From Geodermatophilus tzadiensis (lineage in GTDB: Bacteria > Actinomycetota > Actinomycetes > Mycobacteriales > Geodermatophilaceae): a DNA stretch of 64,000 nt. The stretch is from the NCBI RefSeq assembly GCF_003002915.1, contig NZ_PVTG01000006.1, positions 124,001 to 188,000 of the forward strand, in the 5' to 3' direction. Positions 45,158 through 52,375 of the stretch are shown here, piece after piece. Position 1 is the stretch's first letter, and each line of letters opens with the position of its first letter. The translations under genes and the position numbers were made by a program. The notes below the pieces were generated by a model. The model saw nothing but the letters and a program-made list of their open reading frames with translations. It was not told the DNA's origin and did no database searches.

Positions 45158-46375
45158 ATGGCAGCCGGCGCGGTCGACGTCCCCCTCGAGTACGTCCGGC
45201 TGGGCCTGCGCTTCGACCGCCTCGAGTCCGGTCTCGTCGACGCCTACACCGGTGAGAAGCGGATCCGCGCCGAGGTCGAGAGCGAGCCGGCGCCCACGCC
45301 GCAGGGACTGCGCGACCAGGCGCGGGCGCTGCTGCAGGAGCTCGAGGTCTCCGGGCTGCCCGCCGACCGGGCCGGCTTCATCCGCGCCCAGCTCACCGGG
45401 CTGGAGTGCAGCGCCCGGAAGATGAGCGACGAGCCGGTGGGCTTCCTCGACGAGGTGCGCAGCTACTTCCAGGTCGACCTCACCCTCGGCGAGCCGGCGG
45501 ACTACGCCGCCGCGCACGCCGAGCTCGACACGCTGCTGCCCGGCGAGGGCGCGCTCGCCGAGCGGTACGCCGCGCACCGCCGCCGGGAGGAGTGCCCGCC
45601 GCAGCGGCTGGGCGAGGCGGTGCACGCGCTGTCCAGCGCGCTGCGCGACCGGGTCCGCGGCCGCTACGGCCTGCCCGAGGCCGAGACGGTGCGCTACGAG
45701 ATCGTCACCGACAAGCCCTGGTCGGGCTTCAACTACTACGAGGGCGACTACCGGTCCCGGGTCGCCATCAACGCCGACCTCCCGCACCGGCTCAGCCAGC
45801 TGCCGCACCTGGTGGCGCACGAGTCCTACCCCGGCCACCACACCGAGCACTGCCGCAAGGAGCGGGGGCTGGTGGAGCGGGCCGGGCACCTCGAGCACAC
45901 CGTGTTCCTGGTCAACACCCCCGAGTGCCTGATGGCCGAGGGGCTGGCCGACCTCGGCGTCGACGCCTCCATCGGCGCGGGCTGGGGGCCGTGGGCCGCC
46001 GAGGTGCTCGGCGACCTCGGGCTGCGCTTCGACGGGCACCTGGCCGAGCGGATCGCCGCGGCCGCCGCGCCGCTGAACCGGGTGCGCCAGGACGCCGCCG
46101 TCCTGCTGCACGACCGCGGCGCCGACGCCGACGAGGTGGCCGCCTACATCCAGCGCTGGTCGCTGGTCAGCGCCGAGCGCGCCCGCCAGCAGCTGCGCTT
46201 CCTCACCCACCCGCTGTGGCGGGCCTACATCACCACCTACGTGGAGGGCTACGACCTGCTGCACCGCTGGCTGGCGGCCCGGCCGGCCGGGCAGGACGTC
46301 GCCGACCGCTTCGTCCGCCTGCTCGACGAGCCGCTCACCCCGGCCGTCGTCACCGCCGAGCTGCCGGCCGGCTGA
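45158..46375 (+). CDS. DUF885-like zinc metallopeptidase
   Basis: This 405-residue protein has a gluzincin-like motif VAHESYPGHHTEHCRK near residue 221, in which HExxxGHH supplies two His ligands and the catalytic Glu. A downstream Glu-rich segment TPECLMAEGLADLG near residue 255 could provide the third ligand. This matches DUF885 family peptidases. No signal peptide is visible. ATG 45158 is preferred because CAGACT lies 7 nt upstream; an in-frame GTG at 45137 overlaps the isoprenyl synthase end. The substrate is unknown. Confidence 0.8.
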   Translation: MAAGAVDVPLEYVRLGLRFDRLESGLVDAYTGEKRIRAEVESEPAPTPQGLRDQARALLQELEVSGLPADRAGFIRAQLTGLECSARKMSDEPVGFLDEVRSYFQVDLTLGEPADYAAAHAELDTLLPGEGALAERYAAHRRREECPPQRLGEAVHALSSALRDRVRGRYGLPEAETVRYEIVTDKPWSGFNYYEGDYRSRVAINADLPHRLSQLPHLVAHESYPGHHTEHCRKERGLVERAGHLEHTVFLVNTPECLMAEGLADLGVDASIGAGWGPWAAEVLGDLGLRFDGHLAERIAAAAAPLNRVRQDAAVLLHDRGADADEVAAYIQRWSLVSAERARQQLRFLTHPLWRAYITTYVEGYDLLHRWLAARPAGQDVADRFVRLLDEPLTPAVVTAELPAG

Positions 46376-46379
46376 GCCC

Positions 46380-46715
46380 GTGGCCCGCCGCGATCCGGGG
46401 GAGGCCCGCGTCCTGGGGCTGTGGACGGCGGGCTGGCTGTTCGCGCTGCTGGTGGCCGGGATCCTCCGCTTCGGCGACCTCTCGGTGCAGTGGCCGGTGC
46501 TCCTGGTGCCCCTGCTCTGGGCGGCCGTGGCGCTGCGGCCGCGGCGCCCGCGGGCCCGGGGACGGCAGGCGTACGGGGAGGCCGACGACGACCTGCGGGG
46601 CTGGCCGCCCCACGACGACGTCCCGCCCCCCGGCCGGCCGGCGCCCACCCGGGAGATGCCGGCGTCCTGGCAGCAGCCGTGGCCGCCCGGCACCTCCGAC
46701 CGCCGTCGCCGCTGA
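46380..46715 (+). CDS. Small membrane protein with two helices
   Basis: This 111-residue protein has two predicted membrane helices near residues 12-30 ([18 protein letters not shown]) and 37-53 ([17 protein letters not shown]), then an Arg/Pro/Asp-rich cytoplasmic tail with several tryptophans. I do not recognise a family. The GTG start is 4 nt after the metallopeptidase stop, so the two are almost certainly cotranscribed. A 242-bp gap to phoH follows. Confidence 0.7.
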   Translation: MARRDPGEARVLGLWTAGWLFALLVAGILRFGDLSVQWPVLLVPLLWAAVALRPRRPRARGRQAYGEADDDLRGWPPHDDVPPPGRPAPTREMPASWQQPWPPGTSDRRRR

Positions 46716-46802
46716 CCCCGACGGGTGGTGCGGCTGGGACCGGTGGTCCCTCCGTCGGAGGACACGCCTCCTGTCCGTCATGTGACCGTCACCTCCCCGC
46801 TC

Positions 46803-46808
46803 TAGCGT
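46803..46808 (+). promoter_or_regulatory. Candidate -10 element upstream of phoH
   Basis: TAGCGT lies 150 nt before the preferred phoH start. It is also exactly 5 nt before GTG 46814, which is in frame with phoH. Either the mRNA has a long leader or translation begins leaderlessly at 46814. Confidence 0.45.
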
Positions 46809-46957
46809 CCGGGGTGGACGACGGGCCCGCCCCGCCGCCCACGGGAGGCCCGGTTGGTGCTGACGAGTTCGTCGACCTGGGGGCCGGTGCCCGGCCCCTG
46901 TGCCGGGGCCCGGCCACCTTCGAGCCGGGGCGCGCCGCGCCCGTCGGGAGAGAATCC

Positions 46958-48253
46958 GTGACCGCTCGCCGCACGTACGTCCTCGACACCTCCGTCCTGC
47001 TGTCGGACCCGGGCGCGCTGCTGCGCTTCGGCGACGCCGACGTGGTGCTCCCGCTCGTGGTGATCGGGGAGCTCGAGGACAAGCGGCACCACCACGAGCT
47101 GGGCTGGTTCGCGCGGCAGGCGCTGCGCTTCCTCGACGACCTGCGGGTGGCCCACGGCCGGCTCGACGCGCCCGTGCCGGTCGGCGAGGAGGGCGGCACC
47201 GTGCACGTGGAGCTCAACCACAGCGACGCGGCGGTGCTGCCGGCCGGCTTCCGCAACGACAGCAACGACAGCCGGATCATGGTCGTCGCGCTCAACCTGC
47301 GCGCCGAGGGCCGCGACGTCTGCCTGGTCACCAAGGACGTGCCGCTGCGGGTCAAGGCGGCCGCCGTCGGCCTGGACACCGACGAGTACCGCGCGCTGGA
47401 CGCCGTCGACGCCGGGTGGACCGGGATGGCCGAGGTGTCGGTGGACGACGCCGAGCTGGGCGCCCTCTACGACGCCGGGGAGGTGCGCGTGCCGGCCGCC
47501 GCGGAGCTGCCGGCGCACACCGGGCTGGTGCTGCTGTCCTCGCGCGGGTCGGCGCTGGGGCGGGTGACGCCGGACAAGCACGTGCGCCTGGTCCGCGGCG
47601 ACCGGGAGGCGTTCGGACTGCACGGGCGCTCGGCCGAGCAGCGCATCGCGCTGGACCTGCTGCTCGACCCCGAGATCGGGATCGTCTCGCTCGGCGGGCG
47701 GGCGGGGACGGGCAAGTCGGCGCTGGCGCTGTGCGCGGGCCTGGAGTCGGTGATGGAGCGGCGGGCGCACGCGAAGGTCGTCGTCTTCCGGCCGCTGTAC
47801 GCCGTCGGCGGGCAGGAGCTCGGGTACCTGCCCGGCAGCGAGGGCGAGAAGATGTCGCCCTGGGCGCAGGCCGTCTACGACACCCTCGGCGCGCTGGTCT
47901 CCCGGGACGTGCTCGAGGAGATCGCCTCGCGGGAGCTGATCGAGGTGCTGCCGCTGACCCACATCCGCGGGCGGTCGCTGCACGACTCGTTCGTGATCGT
48001 CGACGAGGCGCAGTCGCTCGAGCGCGGCGTGCTGCTCACCGTGCTGTCGCGGCTGGGCTCGGGCTCGCGGGTAGTGCTCACCCACGACGTCGCCCAGCGG
48101 GACAACCTGCGGGTGGGCCGGCACGACGGCGTCGCCGCGGTGGTCGAGCAGCTCAAGGGGCACCCGCTGTTCGCGCACGTGACGCTGACCCGCTCCGAGC
48201 GCTCGCCGATCGCCGCCCTGGTCACCGAGATGCTCGAGGACCTGCCCTTCTGA
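46958..48253 (+). CDS. PhoH family protein with N-terminal PIN domain
   Basis: This 431-residue PhoH2-type protein has an N-terminal PIN ribonuclease domain (residues 1-150), with acidic residues in [35 protein letters not shown] and [10 protein letters not shown] PhoH helicase-like ATPase domain follows, with Walker [15 protein letters not shown] near residue 247, Walker [13 protein letters not shown] near residue 348 and late [17 protein letters not shown]. Mycobacterial PhoH2 unwinds and cleaves RNA. GTG 46958 follows a GGGAG site; an alternative leaderless GTG at 46814 would add 48 residues with no PIN homology. A long hairpin follows the stop. Confidence 0.92.
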   Translation: MTARRTYVLDTSVLLSDPGALLRFGDADVVLPLVVIGELEDKRHHHELGWFARQALRFLDDLRVAHGRLDAPVPVGEEGGTVHVELNHSDAAVLPAGFRNDSNDSRIMVVALNLRAEGRDVCLVTKDVPLRVKAAAVGLDTDEYRALDAVDAGWTGMAEVSVDDAELGALYDAGEVRVPAAAELPAHTGLVLLSSRGSALGRVTPDKHVRLVRGDREAFGLHGRSAEQRIALDLLLDPEIGIVSLGGRAGTGKSALALCAGLESVMERRAHAKVVVFRPLYAVGGQELGYLPGSEGEKMSPWAQAVYDTLGALVSRDVLEEIASRELIEVLPLTHIRGRSLHDSFVIVDEAQSLERGVLLTVLSRLGSGSRVVLTHDVAQRDNLRVGRHDGVAAVVEQLKGHPLFAHVTLTRSERSPIAALVTEMLEDLPF

Positions 48254-48264
48254 CCTCCTCCTGG

Positions 48265-48318
48265 GGTGTTCCTCGCGCTGTGGGGGTCCTGCCGGACCGG
48301 CACAGCGCGAGGAACACC
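48265..48318. repeat. Long palindromic hairpin element, copy 1
   Basis: An 18-bp perfect stem begins GGTGTTCCTCGCGCTGTG (48265-48282) and pairs with 48301-48318. Its loop holds a smaller GGTCC/GGACC hairpin. It lies between convergent phoH and the AbiEi-like gene and can terminate both. It shares the arm core GGTGTTCCTCG with the element at 49345. Confidence 0.75.
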
Positions 48319-48326
48319 GGCAGTGG

Positions 48327-49298
48327 TCAGGCCCCGCGTCGTCGGCGCCGCTGGAGCGCCCGTCCGACCAGGCCGGCGACCACCCCCGGTCGGTCGAGGT
48401 CGCCCCAGGTCCAGCGGACCATGCCGTGGTCCTCGGCCCGCATGGCGTCCTCCCGGCGCTTCTCGTCGAACACCGCGTCGCCCGGCTCCTGACCCGGGCG
48501 CAGCAGCCGGCCGTACTCCACGCGCCCGTCGAACTCCCCGAGCAGCCGCTCCGCCTCCCACACGACGTCGGTGCGGCCCAGGAACGTCCCGTCCGCGGCG
48601 TGGACCGGGTGCTGCAGGCCGCTCGGGGCCAGGCCGAGCCGGTCGAGCAGCACCCGGCTCCGGCTCTCCCCGACGCTGTCGCTGCGCCCGTCCGCGAAGG
48701 TCACCGCGCGTGCGGCGCGGCGCGCCCCGCGGGTGCCCGCCAGGGAGGCGACCCGGTCCCGCAGCTGCGACCGGCTCGCCAACCCGAGGGCCAGCACGGC
48801 GTCGAGCGCCACGACGGCGGCCTCGAACGGCAGGCAGCGGGCGAGGTCCAGCGCGGTGCGCGCCGAGTCGGTGACCGGCACCCCGTCGAGGACGACCACC
48901 TCGTCGTCGGCCAGGCGCGCGACGTGGCAGCGCAGGGTGCGGGAGGCGTCGCTCGACGCCGGCGGGCGGCGGGTCACGTGGACCCGGCCCAGCCGCAGCC
49001 CCCAGGTGGGCAGCCCGTGCAGGACGGCGGCCGACTCGTGGCTGACGACGGCCGGCCGGCGCAGGCCGGCGAGGGTCGCCCGCACCAGGAGACGGTGGCG
49101 GTCGGCGACCTCGGGAGGCAGTGGGCCGTCCACGTAGGCCCCGCGGCGGAGGCGGGTCAGGTCACCCGACCGGCGCGCGCGGGCGATCTCGTCGTCGTCC
49201 CAGCCGACGGTGACCAGGTCACGCCGGAGGGCCAGTGGGGGCAGGGCGGTCGGGTCCACGTCGAGACGGTGGCTCGCCCGGCCTCTCCGTCGAGCCAC
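48327..49298 (-). CDS. AbiEi-like/DUF559-like protein
   Basis: In this 323-residue protein residues 15-60 resemble the AbiEi antitoxin winged-helix N-terminus (IARARRSGDLTRLRRGAYVDG). The middle (VVSHESAAVLHGLPTWGL, VTDSARTALDLARCLPFEAA) is typical of the same family. The C-terminal 110 residues resemble DUF559/Vsr-type nucleases, with SVGESRSRVLLDRLGL, TDVVWEAERLLGEFDGRVEYGR and a final EDHGMVRWTWGDL. No toxin gene partner is adjacent, so an antitoxin role is doubtful. Flanking palindromic elements on both sides share a core, which may indicate a mobile or recently acquired unit. Confidence 0.75.
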   Translation of the reverse strand: MARRRGRASHRLDVDPTALPPLALRRDLVTVGWDDDEIARARRSGDLTRLRRGAYVDGPLPPEVADRHRLLVRATLAGLRRPAVVSHESAAVLHGLPTWGLRLGRVHVTRRPPASSDASRTLRCHVARLADDEVVVLDGVPVTDSARTALDLARCLPFEAAVVALDAVLALGLASRSQLRDRVASLAGTRGARRAARAVTFADGRSDSVGESRSRVLLDRLGLAPSGLQHPVHAADGTFLGRTDVVWEAERLLGEFDGRVEYGRLLRPGQEPGDAVFDEKRREDAMRAEDHGMVRWTWGDLDRPGVVAGLVGRALQRRRRRGA

Positions 49299-49344
49299 CC
49301 GACGCGGACCCGTGGACGGCGCCGTCGCCTGTGGACGGCCATGC

Positions 49345-49406
49345 TGCCGGTGTTCCTCGTGCGGTGCGGGAGCCGCAGCACCGGCGGTGGTCGAGGAACA
49401 CCGGCA
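49345..49406. repeat. Long palindromic hairpin element, copy 2
   Basis: A 15-bp perfect stem starts TGCCGGTGTTCCTCG (49345-49359) and pairs with 49392-49406. The interior holds GCGG/CCGC and GGTGC/GCACC pairing possibilities. It shares the GGTGTTCCTCG arm core with 48265-48318. It lies between the end of the flagellar operon (stop at 49416) and the promoter side of the AbiEi-like gene, so it may also terminate the flagellar transcript. Confidence 0.7.
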
Positions 49407-49415
49407 ACGCCGGGG

Positions 49416-49661
49416 TCAGGCGGCCGGGTCGGGGTCCGGGTCGGCCGGCGACGGGACGGCGCCGCGGTGGCGGGCCGGCGGGGTGCGCGGCGGCGTCGCG
49501 GCGAACCGCAGCAGCGCCACCGCGCCCCAGCCCGCGAGCAGGCACCAGGGCAGCCGCGCGGCGACCTCGTGGGCGGTGAAGTCGCCGCGCAGGCCCAGCG
49601 CGAGCACCGGCAGGGCCAGCACGAGCCCCGCGAGCAGGACGTCCCAGCGCAGCGGGCTCAT
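49416..49661 (-). CDS. Small membrane protein ending the flagellar operon
   Basis: This 81-residue protein has two predicted helices (WDVLLAGLVLALPVLALGL and LPWCLLAGWGAVALLRFAA) and a Pro/Arg/Asp-rich tail. Its ATG overlaps the flhF-like stop by 4 nt (ATGA), which supports real translation. I recognise no family. It is the last gene before a hairpin element, so it probably ends the flagellar transcript. Confidence 0.65.
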   Translation of the reverse strand: MSPLRWDVLLAGLVLALPVLALGLRGDFTAHEVAARLPWCLLAGWGAVALLRFAATPPRTPPARHRGAVPSPADPDPDPAA

Positions 49662-52375
49662 GCCTCAGCGGTCTCCAGCCGCTCGCACAGCAGCGAGGCC
49701 CACCGGTGCGCGGTCGCCCGCACGCCGTCGAGGAGGGCCACCGGCACCGTCGTCCGCCCGAGGACGGCGGCGGGGTCGGCGGTCAGGTCGGTGTCCTGGA
49801 CGACGAGCGCGTCCACCCGCGGGAGCGCGCCGAGCCACGGGCCGACGTCCTCGGGCTTGCGGGTCGCCTCGACGACGGCCCACACGCTGACCGGCGAGAA
49901 CACCGCCAGGACCTGCTCGAGCCAGGTGCGGCCGCCGGCGCGCATCGGCGCGTCGACCGCCACGACGGTCGGCGTCGCCGCGGCGGCGGCCTCCTGCTTG
50001 CGGGCGAGTGCGGCCTCCACCGAGGTGATCCGGCTGCTCTCGGGCACCAGCGCGGACAGGTCGCCGCGGGTGGCCCACTGCAGCCGGTCGGCGTCCAGGC
50101 GCAGCGACAGCGACAGCGAGCGGGCGGCGGCCAGCGTCTCGACGCCGGGGCCGACGACCAGCAGCACGTCGCCGGGGCCGGCCGGGGCCGACGGCGCCGC
50201 GGGCAGCGCTGCGCCCAGCGCCCGGGTCAGCGCCGCGTAGGTGCCGTGGGCGGCGACCTCGGCGGTGAAGGCCGCGTCGAGCACCTCCTCGGGCACGCCG
50301 AGGGCGCGCAGCCGGGCGACGGTGCCGGCCGCCTCGGCCATCCGCGAGTCGGCGAGGTCGCGGCCGGAGGGGCCGCGTTCGCGCACCGACGGGACGACGA
50401 CCCGGCCGCCGGCGCGGGAGTCGACCGGCAGGCGGGTGACCGTGGCCAGCCCGGACGACGGCCGGGGCGCGGCGATCCGGGCGACGGCCTGGCCGGGCAC
50501 CGAGGGGCGCCGCCGCGCGGGCGGGACCGGGGGCCGGGACAGCAGCGGCGGCACGGCCAGCGCCTTGCCGGGGGTCGGCGGGGGCAGCAGCGACAGCGGG
50601 GGCAGGACCGCGGTGGAGTCCAGCGCCACCGGGGCCGGGTCGCTGGCGGTCGCCGCGAGGGCCAGCCGCTCGGACCCGACCTGCTCGGCGACCTCCCACT
50701 CGTCGGACTCCGCGGAGGCGTCCACCCACGCGGGCTCCTCGGCCGCGACCCGCGTGCGGGCGGGGACCGGCGGGCGGCCGCGGTGCACACCGCCCTGGGT
50801 CGAGGCGCTGGCGAGCACCCCGCGCAGGATGTCGGTCAGCGCGTCGTCGGGGGTGTCGTGGGCCAGCGCGGCCCGCAGCACCTCGGCGATCGCCTCCTCG
50901 CGGCCGGTGGCCGGGCCGGAGTCCGGCTCGCCGGGCGCCCACGCCGGGACCACCGGCTGCGGGGCGGGGACCTCGATCGGCGCCACGACGACGGCGGGCA
51001 GCACGTCGGTGATCGGCTCGTCGTCGATGACGGCCAGCTCGGTGGTCCGGTGCGCGGGAGCCGGGCGGGCGGTCAGCTGCGGGACGGTTCCCCGGGCGGC
51101 GGCCGCCCGGGGGACGGCGGGCGCGTCGTCCTCGTCGGCGTCGCCGAGCAGCTCGGCCAGCAGCGACTGCTCGCCGGCGGCCTCGGCCTGCTCGTCGCTG
51201 ACCGGCTCCTCGGCAGGCGCGACCGGGGCGGGCCGGGCGGGCGCGGCGGTGCGGACGGCGGGGGCCGGGTCGGCCCACATGTCGGCCCACATGTCGACCT
51301 CGGGCGCCGCGGCCACCACCGGCTCCTCGACGACCGGCTCCTCGACGGCGACGGGCTCGGCGGCGACGGGCTCCTCGACCACGGGGGCGGGCTCGACGAC
51401 GGGGGCGGGCTCGACGACGGGCGCGGGGGACTCGGCGACCGGCGCCGGCTCGGGCGCGGGAGCCGGCACGGCCTCGGCCGCGGGAGCCGGAGCGGCAGCC
51501 GGGGCAGCGGCAGGGGCGGGCGCGGCGGCGGCCACCGCGGCCAGCGCGGCGGCGAAGGGCACGGCCGGCGGGGTCGGCGCGGCGGCGGGCGGCCGCACGA
51601 CCGAGCGGGCGGCGGCCTCCTCCTGCACCGGCTCGGGCGCCGTCCGCAGCGCCGTGGCGACGGCGTCGTCCACGGCCTCGCGGACCTCCCGGTCGCCGGC
51701 GACGACCTGCGCCAGGGCGGCGGTGAACAGCGACGGGCCCCCCTCGGCCGGCGGGGTCGCCGGCGGCCGCGCCGCGGGTCGGTTCGGACGGCGGCCGGCG
51801 GACGCGGCCGGGCGGCCGGCGGCCGCGAGGGCGTCCGCGAGGCCGTCGCCCCGGTCGGCGGCACGCGGCGAGCGCGCCGCGGCACCGGCGTGTGCGGCGG
51901 CACTGCTGTGGGCCGCGGGGCGGGCGGCGGTCGCCGTCCGGCGTCCGGCGGCGGGGAACGCGGCGCGCGAGTACAGGTCGACCTCGGGCCGGTCGCCGCC
52001 GCCGAGCAGGCCGGCGAGCTCGTCGACCGGGTCGGGCAGCTCGGCGACCGGGCGCGCCGGCCGGGCGGCGTGCCGCGCGGTGGCGGGCCGGCGCGAGCCG
52101 GACAGCGGCCGGATGTCGGAGTCGGCCAGCACCCCGGCGTCGCGGCTGAGCGCGGCCTCGATGCGGCGGGCGGACTCCGACCGCGGCGCGGGGGTGCGCC
52201 GGGCCGGCTCGACCTCCTCGACCTCGGCGACGAAGCGCTCGGTGGCGAAGAAGCCCAGGACCCCGCCCGAGCGGATCCGGCGCACGCCGGTGATCCGCAC
52301 CGAGTGCCCGTACCGCTCGCGCGCGGCGGCGACGGCGGCCTCGGGCGTGGGCGCCTCAACGGATGGCAACGGCAC
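49658..52375 (-). CDS. FlhF-like protein with degenerate GTPase domain and long Pro/Ala-rich linker
   Basis: This 905-residue protein lies directly after flhA, the usual place of flhF. Its first 52 residues match the FlhF N-terminal region (AAVAAARERYGHSVRITGVR, then SGGVLGFFATERF). Residues about 60-620 are Ala/Pro/Glu/Val-rich, including repeated PAPVVEPAPVVEPAPVVEEP-type units. The last 260 residues resemble the SRP-type NG domain in layout (ADSRMAEAAGTVARLRALGV, VLLVVGPGVETLAAARSLSL, VVAVDAPMRAGG, VWAVVEATRK). However, the P-loop GxxGxGKTTT is replaced by GPGVETLAA near residue 738. GTP hydrolysis is therefore unlikely. FlhF controls flagellar number and position; here a scaffolding role is inferred. 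Its GTG overlaps the flhA end by 20 nt. Confidence 0.75.
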   Translation of the reverse strand: MPLPSVEAPTPEAAVAAARERYGHSVRITGVRRIRSGGVLGFFATERFVAEVEEVEPARRTPAPRSESARRIEAALSRDAGVLADSDIRPLSGSRRPATARHAARPARPVAELPDPVDELAGLLGGGDRPEVDLYSRAAFPAAGRRTATAARPAAHSSAAAHAGAAARSPRAADRGDGLADALAAAGRPAASAGRRPNRPAARPPATPPAEGGPSLFTAALAQVVAGDREVREAVDDAVATALRTAPEPVQEEAAARSVVRPPAAAPTPPAVPFAAALAAVAAAAPAPAAAPAAAPAPAAEAVPAPAPEPAPVAESPAPVVEPAPVVEPAPVVEEPVAAEPVAVEEPVVEEPVVAAAPEVDMWADMWADPAPAVRTAAPARPAPVAPAEEPVSDEQAEAAGEQSLLAELLGDADEDDAPAVPRAAAARGTVPQLTARPAPAHRTTELAVIDDEPITDVLPAVVVAPIEVPAPQPVVPAWAPGEPDSGPATGREEAIAEVLRAALAHDTPDDALTDILRGVLASASTQGGVHRGRPPVPARTRVAAEEPAWVDASAESDEWEVAEQVGSERLALAATASDPAPVALDSTAVLPPLSLLPPPTPGKALAVPPLLSRPPVPPARRRPSVPGQAVARIAAPRPSSGLATVTRLPVDSRAGGRVVVPSVRERGPSGRDLADSRMAEAAGTVARLRALGVPEEVLDAAFTAEVAAHGTYAALTRALGAALPAAPSAPAGPGDVLLVVGPGVETLAAARSLSLSLRLDADRLQWATRGDLSALVPESSRITSVEAALARKQEAAAAATPTVVAVDAPMRAGGRTWLEQVLAVFSPVSVWAVVEATRKPEDVGPWLGALPRVDALVVQDTDLTADPAAVLGRTTVPVALLDGVRATAHRWASLLCERLETAEA

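Noticed and set aside
48327..49298. AbiE-type toxin-antitoxin system
   Set aside because: Only an AbiEi-like protein is present. No AbiEii nucleotidyltransferase toxin gene lies on either side, so a complete system is not supported.
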